Source of the DNA: Comamonadaceae bacterium G21597-S1
GTDB taxonomy: Bacteria; Pseudomonadota; Gammaproteobacteria; Burkholderiales; Burkholderiaceae_C
Length of the DNA stretch: 53,772 nt
Direction of reading: 5' to 3'
Assembly: GCA_027214345.1 (NCBI GenBank)
Contig: JAPWHR010000005.1
Coordinates: 1-53,772, forward strand
This document shows, piece by piece, positions 43,157 to 52,282 of the stretch (position 1 is the stretch's first letter; each line of letters starts with the position of its first letter). The translations under genes were made by a program, and so were the position numbers. The notes under the pieces are model-generated. The model had not been told where the DNA came from, made no database searches, and was given only the letters and a program-made list of their open reading frames with translations.

Positions 43157-43625
43157 TACGTTCTCCTTGCTTTCAAAAAAAAGCGCCAGGCGCGCGGCGC
43201 CTTCGGGCGTCCCTGCGAGCGCTTGGCTGCGCGGACACTCGGCGCGAATCACGGTCACCGCCTGGCGGTCGAAGCAACGAAACCTCCGCGCTTCGGCGCG
43301 TCCCGCCGGGTGCCTTGTCTTGAGATGGAGTATCGTCAGCCGAGGTTCACGGGTCAACGCGGCGCGGCGCGGCCAGCGGGAGGTAAGACGTTGATTTAAA
43401 ACAGGAAATTTCCTTCCGTTCATGAATGCGATATTCGCCTGCGTCGCCTTGCGGCCGGCCTGGAGATTCACCTAAGATTCTTCAAATCTGCATCGAAAGG
43501 AAATCGTGGAATGTGCGAAACAGAGTCCAGAGTCCGGCTCCCGGTGAAATCGCCATGAAGAGGCTTAGCTCCGTGGAAATCCGGCATCCCATCGGTCCGC
43601 ATGGCCGGCTTCAACAAGGACTGCG
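43157..43625. promoter_or_regulatory. divergent control region with AT-rich palindromes
   Basis: 469 bp without a gene, between divergent SDR (-) and aldehyde dehydrogenase (+) genes. An AT-rich pocket at 43391-43430 stands out in GC-rich DNA and holds AGGAAATTTCCT (43403-43414, perfect 12-bp palindrome) and TTCATGAA (43419-43426). These are candidate repressor or activator sites for both operons. No convincing -24/-12 promoter was found here. Confidence 0.4.
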
Positions 43626-45059
43626 ATGAATCGAGACGCCGAGAAGTTCGCCGCTTACCCCATGACGATCGGCGGACGGAGCGTTCATGGCGCAGCCACG
43701 GTCCCGGTGGTCGATCCGGCGACGGAACAGGTGTTCGCCGAAGTGCCGGACGCCAGCCCGGAACAACTCGACCAAGCCGTGCGGGCTGCACGGGAGGCCC
43801 TTTCCGCCTGGTCGAGCCGTGCGTGGCAGGAACGACAGGCGCTGCTACGGGAGATCGCCAGGATCCACATAACGCACCAGGAGGAGTTGTCTGCGCTGCT
43901 CACACGTGAGCAAGGCAAGCCGCTCGCCCGTGCGCGGAAGGAGCTTGCCACGGCGGCGCACTGGTATGCCGAGACCGCCGGCATGTCGCTTCCCGACGAG
44001 GTGCTGCAGGACGAGCCTGGGGCCTACGTGACCGTGCGACGGGTGCCCGTTGGCGTGGTGGGCGCAATGGTGCCGTGGAACTACCCCGTGGTGCTCGCGG
44101 CCTGGAAGATCGCTCCGGCACTGCTTGCGGGCAACACCATGGTACTCAAGCCGTCGCCCTTCACGCCGCTGACGACGCTTCGCATCGGCGAGTTGCTGCG
44201 CGACGTGCTGCCCCCGGGGGTGCTCAACATCGTCAGCGGCGGTGACGCGCTCGGGCCGCGGATGTCGGAGCACCCTGGTGTGGACAAGCTATCCTTCACC
44301 GGCTCTTCAGAGACGGGGCGCCTGGTGATGCGCAGCGCATCGAGCAGCCTGAAGCGGTTGACGCTCGAACTCGGCGGAAACGACGCGGCCATCGTGATGC
44401 CCGACGTCGATGTCGATGCAGTGGCGCGCACGCTCTTTTGGGGCGCCTTTGTCAACTGTGGGCAGATCTGCATCGCAGCGAAGCGCGTCTACATCCATGC
44501 AGCCATCTATGATCGTATGGCGGCTGCTTTCGTCGAATTGGCGCGTACTACCCGCATGGGGCCGGGAGGCGAAGAAGGGGTGGAACTCGGGCCCGTGCAG
44601 AATCGCCGACAGTTCGACCGACTGCTTGATCTGCTGCAGGATTGTCGGCGCCAGGGCTTGAAGCTGCTGTGCGGCGGGGAGCCTGCACCCGGGCCCGGGC
44701 TTTTCTTCCCCGTCACGCTGGTGGACAACCCGCCAGACCATGCGCGCATTGTCAACGAAGAGCCGTTCGGCCCCATCCTGCCCCTACTGAAGTTCGATGA
44801 TATCGACGACGTGGTGGATCGCGCCAATGCCTCGCAATACGGATTGGCGGGGTCGGTGTGGTGCCGCGACGAGGCGCAAGGACTCGCGATCGCGAAGCGG
44901 CTGCAAACCGGGACCGTATGGATCAACGAGATCCAGGCGGCCTCGCCTCACAAGCCGATGGCCGGTCACAAGCAGTCCGGCCTCGGCGTGGAAAACGGCC
45001 GCGACGGCTTGCTTTCGTACACGCAGCCGCAAACCATCTCGATCAGGCGCACCGCCTGA
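43626..45059 (+). CDS. NAD(P)-dependent aldehyde dehydrogenase
   Basis: 477 aa ALDH. Active-site residues: N152 region (VPWNYP), K175 (LKPSPF), E248 (LELGG) and C282 (GQICIA). NAD site FTGSSETG. It oxidises an aldehyde to the acid, which would be the step between a P450-made alcohol or aldehyde and the acyl-CoA ligases. AAGGA precedes ATG 43626. 29 bases before an SDR gene that could supply the alcohol-to-aldehyde step or act later. Confidence 0.92.
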   Translation: MNRDAEKFAAYPMTIGGRSVHGAATVPVVDPATEQVFAEVPDASPEQLDQAVRAAREALSAWSSRAWQERQALLREIARIHITHQEELSALLTREQGKPLARARKELATAAHWYAETAGMSLPDEVLQDEPGAYVTVRRVPVGVVGAMVPWNYPVVLAAWKIAPALLAGNTMVLKPSPFTPLTTLRIGELLRDVLPPGVLNIVSGGDALGPRMSEHPGVDKLSFTGSSETGRLVMRSASSSLKRLTLELGGNDAAIVMPDVDVDAVARTLFWGAFVNCGQICIAAKRVYIHAAIYDRMAAAFVELARTTRMGPGGEEGVELGPVQNRRQFDRLLDLLQDCRRQGLKLLCGGEPAPGPGLFFPVTLVDNPPDHARIVNEEPFGPILPLLKFDDIDDVVDRANASQYGLAGSVWCRDEAQGLAIAKRLQTGTVWINEIQAASPHKPMAGHKQSGLGVENGRDGLLSYTQPQTISIRRTA

Positions 45060-45088
45060 TTTCCGCTCGATAACCACCGAAGAATTCC

Positions 45089-45883
45089 ATGCAACTCAAG
45101 GACAAAGTAATACTCGTCACCGGGGCGGCCAGCGGGATTGGCCGCCAGACCTGCCTCACGCTCGCGGCTCACGGAGCCCGCGTCTATGCGGGCGACATCG
45201 ATCGCGAAGGCGCAGCAGAGACCTGCAACCGCATCGAATCCGCGGGCGGCCACGCTTCCTTTTTCCAGCTCGACGTGACGCAGCAGGACGCATGGCGTGA
45301 CGCGATGCAGGCGATCGACCGGAAGGAGAGCAGACTCGACGGGCTCGTAAACAGCGCCGGTCTGATGGTCGTGGCACCGTTCCAGGAGACCGGGTTCGAG
45401 CTCTATCGGCGCCAGCAGACTGTCAATGTCGACAGCGTGTGGCTCGGCTGCCAGGCGGCGCAACCCCTGCTGGCGCATGCCGCCGCCGCTTCAGGGGGCG
45501 CGGCAATCGTCAACCTGTCGTCAATCCTGGGCCTGAAGGGCGGCAGCATGCATGCGGCCTATTGCACCTCGAAAGGGGCGGTACGCTTGCTGACGAAGGC
45601 GCTCGCCGTCGAACTGGGCAAACTTCAGATCCGGGTCAACTCGGTGCATCCGGGTCTTGTCGAAACACCGCTGGGGTTGGGATCCCTGCGCGACATGATC
45701 AAACACGGCGCGCCGCTGCCAACGCTCGATGCAGGCGTGAACATGATCGCTAAACGCACGCCAATGGGCCGGGCGGCACAGCCGCTGGACGTGGCCAATG
45801 TGATTGCCTTTCTGTGCGCCGACGAGTCGCGGTATGTCACCGGCACCGAATTGACGGTGGACGGCGGCTTCAGTGCCCACTGA
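45089..45883 (+). CDS. SDR oxidoreductase
   Basis: 264 aa classical SDR. TGAASGIG (11-18), NSAG (88-91), serine 144/145 and Y158/K162 (AYCTSK), C-terminal TGTELTVDGGFSAH. D36 after the second strand (GDID) suggests NAD preference. Directly follows the aldehyde dehydrogenase gene on the same strand. Substrate not identifiable: secondary alcohol, ring alcohol or 3-hydroxyacyl-CoA. Confidence 0.88.
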   Translation: MQLKDKVILVTGAASGIGRQTCLTLAAHGARVYAGDIDREGAAETCNRIESAGGHASFFQLDVTQQDAWRDAMQAIDRKESRLDGLVNSAGLMVVAPFQETGFELYRRQQTVNVDSVWLGCQAAQPLLAHAAAASGGAAIVNLSSILGLKGGSMHAAYCTSKGAVRLLTKALAVELGKLQIRVNSVHPGLVETPLGLGSLRDMIKHGAPLPTLDAGVNMIAKRTPMGRAAQPLDVANVIAFLCADESRYVTGTELTVDGGFSAH

Positions 45884-46231
45884 TTCGCATGCTTTCGGAT
45901 TGCGACACAGGGACATGTGCGAAGCCCTGCGCTGCAACGAGGGAAGGGCGTAACTGTCCAGATTCCGAATCGGGCTGCTGACGACTCGCCCCCCAGGTTG
46001 CAAGGATGGACCGACAGAGCAATAGCATGGCAAGGCAGATCGAGCCGGAAGCGCCCAGTGACCGGTATCGGTTGATAGATCACTTCTTCCCGCGAAGACC
46101 GCTTGAAGGCCCAGGTGGCCGGTGTGTCTCTTCTTTTACGCCACACTGGTCGGCCACCGGCGTCATCGCCTCGCTGAAGTTCTTGGAAGAGCGCTGCGCG
46201 CGGCCGCCAAAGGCAATGGTCTTGGCTGCCG
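45884..46231. other. non-coding spacer between convergent genes
   Basis: 348 bp between the SDR (+) and acyl-CoA dehydrogenase (-) stops. Open frames on both strands are short and unlike known proteins. I see no strong terminator hairpin. It may be the remains of a deleted gene, but nothing supports a family call. Confidence 0.35.
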
Positions 46232-47383
46232 TCAGCTCGGCGCGTCACCCGCAGACTTCGCGAAGGCGGAAAGGTGATGGTGGGTGTCACCAAACTGTGA
46301 CTCGATGACCATGTTCCGCAAGACGTAGTGGCCGACCGCACACTCCATGGTCATCCCAATGGCACCATGTAGCTGGATCGCTTGCTGGCCGACGAAACGT
46401 GAGGATCTTCCAATGTGGGCCTTCGCGGCGGAAATCGCGCGCGAGCGCACGGCAGGATCGGGTTGATCGGACATCGTGGCGGCATACATCGCCATGCTAC
46501 TGGACAGCTCCAGCGCCAGGAACATATCGACTGCCCGATGCTGCAACGCCTGAAAACTTCCGAGCGCAACGCCGAACTGCTTTCTGGTCTTCAGGTAGTC
46601 CAGCGTCATGTCTTGCAGGGCGCGCATGGCGCCAACGGATTCGGCGGTCAGGGCCGCTACCGCGATATCGGCCACGTGCTGAATTGTGGAGAATCCGCCG
46701 CCTACCGCGCCGAGCACGCTCTCGTTTGCGACTTCGACCTGGTCGAATACGATGTCGGCCGCTGCTGAACCATCCTGTGTGCGGTACGGTTTGACTGTCA
46801 CTCCGGCGGCTTCCCGGTCGACAAGGAACAGACTGATGCCGTCCGGTTCAGGCGACAGACCGGATGTCCTCGCGGAGACCACCAGCGTCCTGGCCGTGGC
46901 GCCATGCAGAACGCCGACCTTGTGACCGCTGAGGTGCCAGCCCGCCGTGCGGGCGCGAACGGCAGTTGCATTGACTGCTGCCAGGTCGTACCGCGACTGC
47001 GGCTCCGAGTGCGCGAACGCCATCAGCAGCTCGCCGCGCACGATCGCTGGTAAGAGGTCCCCCTGTTGCGCTGCCGATCCGGCGAGCCGCACGGCATTGC
47101 CGGCGAGAACGACGGTCGACAGAAACGGCTCCAACACCAGGAACTTCCCAAGCTGTTCCATCACGATCATGGTCTCGACGCCACTTCCACCTGCGCCACC
47201 GTGTGCCACTTCGAAAGGGAGCCCCAGCAAACCCAATTCCGCGAAGTGCCGCCAGATCTTCGCGCTCCAGCCCTGCGCGCCGCCTGCGTGTTCGGCCCGC
47301 TGTGCGAAGCTGTACTCCTTGTTCAGAAAGCGTTCCAGGCTGTCCCGCAGCATTTCCTGCTGTTCTTCCAGATTGACGTTCAT
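46232..47383 (-). CDS. acyl-CoA dehydrogenase, subunit of a heteromeric pair (pair 2)
   Basis: 383 aa. N-terminal EQQEMLRDSLERFLNKEYSF, LGLLGLPFEVAHGGAGGSGVETMIVMEQLG. The FAD loop is degenerate (MAFAHSEPQSRYDL). C-terminal FGVALGSFQALQHRAVDMFLALELSS and IQLHGAIGMTMECAVGHYVLR. AGAGGAAAT precedes ATG 47383. It lies 22 bases after its partner gene at 47406. Parallels pair 1: this is the degenerate-loop subunit, so a heterotetramer is likely. Confidence 0.9.
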   Translation of the reverse strand: MNVNLEEQQEMLRDSLERFLNKEYSFAQRAEHAGGAQGWSAKIWRHFAELGLLGLPFEVAHGGAGGSGVETMIVMEQLGKFLVLEPFLSTVVLAGNAVRLAGSAAQQGDLLPAIVRGELLMAFAHSEPQSRYDLAAVNATAVRARTAGWHLSGHKVGVLHGATARTLVVSARTSGLSPEPDGISLFLVDREAAGVTVKPYRTQDGSAAADIVFDQVEVANESVLGAVGGGFSTIQHVADIAVAALTAESVGAMRALQDMTLDYLKTRKQFGVALGSFQALQHRAVDMFLALELSSSMAMYAATMSDQPDPAVRSRAISAAKAHIGRSSRFVGQQAIQLHGAIGMTMECAVGHYVLRNMVIESQFGDTHHHLSAFAKSAGDAPS

Positions 47384-47405
47384 GATGATTTCCTCTGTGG
47401 CGGGC

Positions 47406-48608
47406 TTAGAGGCCGAGCACCGATTTGGCAATGATGTTCCGCTGAACCTCGTTGGTGCCGCCGTATATCGTTGTTGCGCGACTAAACAAGTACTTGGGAG
47501 CAATGGTGGCGGCCCATTCCGGTCCGATGGTTGCGTCAGTCTGTCCCAGCAGATATTCCGTCTGCCGCGGAAGAATATGCGGACCGGCGACATCGAGCAG
47601 AAGTTCGGCCGTGGCCTGTTGCAGATCCGAGCCTTTCAACTTGAGTACCGACATTTTTGGGTCCTGTTTCGAACTTGTCGACTGCCGCGTAGCGTCGCCG
47701 AGGACCCGCAGATTCGTGATTTCCAGCGCCAGGAGTTCTATTTCCAGACTGGCCGTGCGTTCACGGAACTGCGATGTGTCAGCCAGCGTGTTGCCATCGA
47801 CGCGGACGCGACGGGCCATCTCCCTGGCATGGCGCAGTCGCGCCTTGGACAGCCCGATGCGGGCACCGAGCAGTCGTTCATTGCCCAGCAGGAATTTCGC
47901 ATAGTCCCAGCCCCGGTTCTCCTCACCGATCAGGTTGGCTGTGGGCACCCGTACCTGGTCCAGGAACACCTCGTTCACGCTATGGGAACCGTCGATTGTG
48001 ACGATCGGCTTGACCGTGATCCCTGGGCTCTTCATGTCGATCAGCAGATAGCTGATGCCGCGCTGCTTCTTGGCGGTCGGATCTGTGCGCACGAGGCAGA
48101 ACATCCAGTCCGCTCGGTGTGCCGACGTGGTCCAGATTTTCTGGCCAGTGACGATGTATTCGTCTCCGTCCCGCACCGCCCGTGTCTGCAGGCTGGCGAG
48201 GTCGGACCCCGCGTTGGGCTCGGAGAATCCCTGGCAGAACCAGAAGTCCAGGTTCGCGATTCGGGGCAGGAAGTATTCCTTCTGCTGCTGCGTTCCGAAC
48301 TGAATGAGCACCGGGCCGACCATCGCGACATTCATGGATACCGGTTCAGGTGCCCACGCTGCATACATCTCCTCCTTGAAGATGTATTGGCGCACCGGCT
48401 CCCAGCCGGTTCCACCCCATTCCTGCGGCCAAAGAGGAACCGCCCAGCCCTTTTTGTTCAGGATGCGCTGCCAGCCGACGATATCCTCGCGTTCCAGCAT
48501 CTGGCCGTTTTGCATCTTGCTGCGGATCGCCGGGGAAAGCGAAGACCGGATGAACGATCTCACTTCTTCGCGAAACTGGGTTTCTTCGGCTGTGTAGTTC
48601 AGGTCCAT
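47406..48608 (-). CDS. acyl-CoA dehydrogenase, subunit of a heteromeric pair (pair 2)
   Basis: 400 aa. MDLNYTAEETQFREEVRSFI start, WAVPLWPQEWGGTGW, FCQGFSEPNAGSDLASL (intact FAD/substrate loop), YIVTGQKIWTTSAHRADW. C-terminal TTIYGGTNEVQRNIIAKSVLGL has Gly at the short-chain catalytic-Glu position, as in pair 1. ATG 48608 fits the family; GTG 48635 is an alternative. First gene of this minus-strand unit, divergent from a flavoprotein gene. Confidence 0.9.
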   Translation of the reverse strand: MDLNYTAEETQFREEVRSFIRSSLSPAIRSKMQNGQMLEREDIVGWQRILNKKGWAVPLWPQEWGGTGWEPVRQYIFKEEMYAAWAPEPVSMNVAMVGPVLIQFGTQQQKEYFLPRIANLDFWFCQGFSEPNAGSDLASLQTRAVRDGDEYIVTGQKIWTTSAHRADWMFCLVRTDPTAKKQRGISYLLIDMKSPGITVKPIVTIDGSHSVNEVFLDQVRVPTANLIGEENRGWDYAKFLLGNERLLGARIGLSKARLRHAREMARRVRVDGNTLADTSQFRERTASLEIELLALEITNLRVLGDATRQSTSSKQDPKMSVLKLKGSDLQQATAELLLDVAGPHILPRQTEYLLGQTDATIGPEWAATIAPKYLFSRATTIYGGTNEVQRNIIAKSVLGL

Positions 48609-48989
48609 GGTATTTCTTTGGGGACGTTCGTTCACCAGGTGTGGGCCAGGGACGCCGATATCGGTACGACGACTGCTGCCACGAACAGGGGTATCGGCCT
48701 GCGGCCGGAATGACCGTTGGTGAATGGCAGTCGAAGGTTCATGCGCGTCTGGCGGTGGGAAGTGCTCTTTGGGGGGAGAGAATATCGGCTCTGCAGTTCT
48801 CGGTCAAAGCGGGGTGCACCCTTCGTTTGGCGCAACCCGTTGATTTGCCAGCGGAAACCCCCTGCAATCATGAGTGCGATATGTGCGCACAAGGGGTGCG
48901 TGTGTCTTGCGCCCTGCGGGAAGTGTCGCTTACGATCGATCCAGTCTACGTGGCTTGGTCGCGTGAAAGCACTTTTTGGGGATGAGTTC
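48609..48989. promoter_or_regulatory. divergent control region
   Basis: 381 bp without a gene. On the plus strand TTGCGC (48907-48912) and TACGAT (48931-48936), 18 bases apart, could be a sigma-70 promoter for the flavoprotein-thiolase-DUF35 unit. The perfect palindrome TGTGCGCACA (48882-48891) just upstream is a candidate operator. No good -24/-12 site: TTGG-N10-GC near 48955-48971 lacks the conserved bases. Confidence 0.35.
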
Positions 48990-50012
48990 ATGCAGGCAGA
49001 AAGTTGTCCGAGCAACGCGATGAGGACCCGTATCACCGAGATGCTTGGCATTCGTTATCCGATCATCCAGGGGGGCATGCAATGGGTGGGAACCGCTGAG
49101 ATGGCTTCGGCGGTCTCCAATGCGGGCGGGCTTGGCATCCTTGGGGCTTTGACGCAGCCGACGGTCGAGCACTTGGCGCGCGAGATCGAGCGTTGCCATG
49201 GCATGACGCAACGCCCGTTCGGCGTAAACGTCACGATGCTGCGTACCGTGAACCCGCCGCCCTACGAGCGCATCTTCCGTACCATCGTCGATGGCGGTGT
49301 GCGGATCGTCGAGACGGCCGGCAACGTACCGGAGGAGGTATTCCGCGGTCTCAAGGAAAGTGGCGTGCTGATCCTGCACAAGTGCACGTCCGTGCGGCAT
49401 GGCCTCGCAGCCCAGCGGCGCGGTGTCGACGTCATCAGTATTGACGGTTTCGAGTGCGCGGGCCATCCGGGAGAAGACGACGTCCCGGGGCTTGTTCTGA
49501 TTCCAGCGGCCGTGCGAGCCCTGAGCATTCCAATCATTGCGTCCGGTGGCATCGCCGACGGACGGGGGCTGGCCGCCGCGCTGTCACTCGGTGCCGATGG
49601 CGTGAACATGGGGACGCGTTTCGTACTGACGCAGGAGGCGCCGGTGCACGAGAGTGTGAAGCAGGCACTGCTGCGAGCGACCGAGCGGGACACGCGCGTG
49701 ATCATGCGCAACCTCAAGAACAGCGCGCGGGTATTCGCCAACGCCATTGCCGAGGAAGTGATTGACGTCGAAAGACGACGTGGCACCCAGTTGGTGTACG
49801 AGGACATTCAGCCGCTCGTGGCTGGCGCACGTGGCCGGCAGGCTCTCCAGTCCGGAGAGGTGGACGCGGGCCTCGTCTGGGCTGGAATGGCGCTCGGGCT
49901 CATTGACGACATTCCAAGCTGCGACGAACTCATCGAACGCATGGTGCGCGAGTGCCGCTCTCACCTGAGCCGGGCGCTGGCGTGCTTCCTGCCCGAGGCT
50001 TGCTTGGACTGA
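48990..50012 (+). CDS. nitronate monooxygenase-family flavoprotein, IpdC-like
   Basis: 340 aa FMN TIM-barrel protein. RTRITEMLGIRYPIIQGGMQWVG, VSNAGGLGILGAL, ISIDGFECAGHPGEDD (catalytic His region) and IIASGGIADGRGLAAALSLGADGVNMGTRF (phosphate site). This style resembles IpdC, an FMN-dependent acyl-CoA oxidoreductase of steroid ring degradation, more than true nitronate oxidases. ATG 48990 follows TGGGGAT; ATG 49020 is an alternative. Starts a unit with an Ltp/DUF35 pair. Likely an acyl-CoA redox step, exact reaction unknown. Confidence 0.87.
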   Translation: MQAESCPSNAMRTRITEMLGIRYPIIQGGMQWVGTAEMASAVSNAGGLGILGALTQPTVEHLAREIERCHGMTQRPFGVNVTMLRTVNPPPYERIFRTIVDGGVRIVETAGNVPEEVFRGLKESGVLILHKCTSVRHGLAAQRRGVDVISIDGFECAGHPGEDDVPGLVLIPAAVRALSIPIIASGGIADGRGLAAALSLGADGVNMGTRFVLTQEAPVHESVKQALLRATERDTRVIMRNLKNSARVFANAIAEEVIDVERRRGTQLVYEDIQPLVAGARGRQALQSGEVDAGLVWAGMALGLIDDIPSCDELIERMVRECRSHLSRALACFLPEACLD

Positions 50013-50127
50013 GCGGCTGCTCGCGTGGCCTAGCCTCGATGGAGCAACTGCAGATGCATTGCTGCAAAAGTACCAGCCTTGGCGACCCAGCGAGGCGTGC
50101 ATTTCAACCGATAAAGGACCAACCAAA

Positions 50128-51297
50128 GTGAGCATCAAACGAAAGGCATGCATTGTCGGTGCCTATGAGCACCCAACACGCCATGCACCGGACATTTCGC
50201 TGGCGCAGCTTCATGCGGACGTCGCCTTCGGCGCGCTGCGGGATGCCGGCCTGCACAAGAACGACGTGGATGGCTACTTCTGCGACAGCGATGCGCCCGG
50301 CATGGGCGGGACGTCGCTCATCGAATACATGGGGCTGCACCCGCGGCACATGGACACGACCGAGACCGGCGGCTCCTCATACTTGGTGCACGTCTCGCAC
50401 GCCGCGCAGGCGATCGCCGCGGGAAAGTGCAATGTCGCGCTGATCACGATGGCAGGTCGCCCGCGCACGGCTGGCATGGCGACGGGCACCGCATTGCGGC
50501 GTTATGAATTCGACGATCCGTCTGCCCAGTTCGAGCAGCCCTACCGGCCGGTCATCGCGAATCTCTATGCGATGTGCGCCAAGCGACACATGTACGAATT
50601 CGGTACCACCAGTGAACAGCTCGCCTGGATCCGGGTGGCCGCCGCACACCACGCGCAATTCAACCCGAATGCCCTGCGCAGGGAGACGGTCACGGTTGAA
50701 CAGGTACTGGCGTCACCGATGATTGCGGACCCGCTGCACAAGCTCGATTGCTGCGTGATCAGCGATGGCGGCGGTGCGCTCATCGTCGCGCGGCCAGAGG
50801 TTGCGCGTGATCTCAGGGTGCCGCGAGTCACCGTACTCGGTGCTGGCGAGGCGGCGGGCACCACGAATGGCGGTCGAATCGATCTGACCACTTCCGCCGC
50901 CTCGCTGTCAGGGCCGGCAGCGTTCAAGGAGGCCGGTCTCAATCCGCGCGATATCAAGTACGCATCCATCTACGACAGCTTCACCATCAGCGTGCTGATC
51001 GCACTGGAGGATCTCGGCTTCTGCAAGAAGGGCGAGGGCGGTGCCTTCGTGCAGGACGGCGGCCTGATCTCCGGTCGTGGCGCCTTGCCCTTCAACACGG
51101 ACGGTGGAGGCCTGTGCAATAACCACCCTGGTAACCGCGGCGGGATGACGAAGGTGATCGAGGCGGTGCGCCAACTGCGTGGCACCGCGAACCCCGAGGT
51201 GCAGGTGCCGGGCTGCGACTTCGCCCTGGCGCACGGCACCGGCGGACGCATGAGCACACGCCACGGCAGCGCCACCTTGGTCCTCGGCAGGGAGTGA
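50128..51297 (+). CDS. SCP-x/Ltp2-like thiolase-superfamily protein (pair C)
   Basis: 389 aa. Nucleophile loop reads TETGGSSYLVHV, no cysteine. IYDSFT tyrosine segment, and FNTDGGGLCNNHPGNRGG C-terminal loop. The start is GTG 50128, with AAGGA 9 bases upstream; this gives a family-normal length, whereas the frame from 50059 adds an unrelated 23 residues. The DUF35 gene follows after 7 bases. Likely a CoA-dependent aldolase or lipid-transfer protein rather than a thiolase. Confidence 0.87.
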   Translation: MSIKRKACIVGAYEHPTRHAPDISLAQLHADVAFGALRDAGLHKNDVDGYFCDSDAPGMGGTSLIEYMGLHPRHMDTTETGGSSYLVHVSHAAQAIAAGKCNVALITMAGRPRTAGMATGTALRRYEFDDPSAQFEQPYRPVIANLYAMCAKRHMYEFGTTSEQLAWIRVAAAHHAQFNPNALRRETVTVEQVLASPMIADPLHKLDCCVISDGGGALIVARPEVARDLRVPRVTVLGAGEAAGTTNGGRIDLTTSAASLSGPAAFKEAGLNPRDIKYASIYDSFTISVLIALEDLGFCKKGEGGAFVQDGGLISGRGALPFNTDGGGLCNNHPGNRGGMTKVIEAVRQLRGTANPEVQVPGCDFALAHGTGGRMSTRHGSATLVLGRE

Positions 51298-51304
51298 ACA
51301 CGAC

Positions 51305-51691
51305 ATGAGCAATACCAACAACATCCCCGCACCCCAGGCCACAGCCGAGACGGGTCCCTTCTGGGCCGCGGCCGCCGAGGGCCGGCTCCTGCTGCGCCGC
51401 TGCCGAGACTGCTCCGCAGTCCATTACTACCCGCGCCCGAACTGCCCCTTCTGTGGCGGCGAGACGGACTGGGTCGAAAGCTCCGGCCGGGGGGAAGTCT
51501 ATTCGTACAGCCTGATGCTCCGTGCGGATCCGCCTTACGTTATCGCCTTTGTCCGGCTCGAGGAGGGCATTGCAATGATGACGAATATTGTTGACTGTGA
51601 ACCCTCGGCCATCGTGATCGGCATGAAGGTGAAGGTGGTTTATCGCCCCACCAGTGACGGCGCACCCGTACCGATGTTCGCTCCGATATGA
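51305..51691 (+). CDS. DUF35 OB-fold/zinc-ribbon partner (pair C)
   Basis: 128 aa. Zinc ribbon CRDCSAVHYYPRPNCPFCG, RGEVYSYSLMLR and PPYVIAFVRLEEGIAMMTNI in the OB-fold. The order here is thiolase then DUF35, reversed from pairs A and B, which argues against a recent tandem duplication of a whole cassette. Predicted to complex with the upstream Ltp-like protein. Confidence 0.9.
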   Translation: MSNTNNIPAPQATAETGPFWAAAAEGRLLLRRCRDCSAVHYYPRPNCPFCGGETDWVESSGRGEVYSYSLMLRADPPYVIAFVRLEEGIAMMTNIVDCEPSAIVIGMKVKVVYRPTSDGAPVPMFAPI

Positions 51692-52282
51692 GTGTCTTCG
51701 GTTCATCAGTGGAACCTGTTGTGGGTCATTGCTGACCCGGGAAGTTCGCCAAGGACGTGACATGCACGGCTTCAGTGAATCTGGGCGCCACTATCCACCC
51801 TCCCTGACTATGTCGTGTATTTTGCAGTCGGTAGCGTGTTGCGCTGCAATAGGTGGGTTCTGCCAGACATGACCATTGACTTCTTGCACCTGCGCCAAAG
51901 TGTGGGAAGGAGTCAGGCATGAACGTCGTAATCAGCAGCCAGGTGGTTCTGGCGCGAGCCCCGGAAGGACCACCTGGCCCCCTATTGGATCGCTTGTAGA
52001 ATCGTTACGTGCCCTGGGATACGTCGCAAGTTCGGCACTTCGGCAAGTTTGGATTGCTGCAGGTTCCGGCCGGTCGCTTGGCCAGCAATGATTTGCACTC
52101 GGAGGCATCTCGTCCGTTCAGTCGGTCCGGTCATGCGCTTAGCAACTGGGGCGCTCCAGTTTCGTGACGGGTTTGCCACCGAGATGCTGCGCAAGGCAGC
52201 TTCACTTGACGCGATCGGCGACCGGGCCCGTCTTCAACGACCGATATCCTTGCTTTTCCCCCGCGTCGGCAGCGCTTTACGT
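51692..52282. other. non-coding region, about 590 bp
   Basis: No supported gene. Open frames lack recognisable similarity. The region separates the flavoprotein-Ltp-DUF35 unit from the conserved promoter block of the last Bug gene. No strong terminator was seen after 51691. Confidence 0.4.

Noticed and set aside
45884-46341. Possible decayed gene between the convergent SDR and dehydrogenase
   Set aside because: Translations of all frames show no family resemblance strong enough for a pseudogene call.
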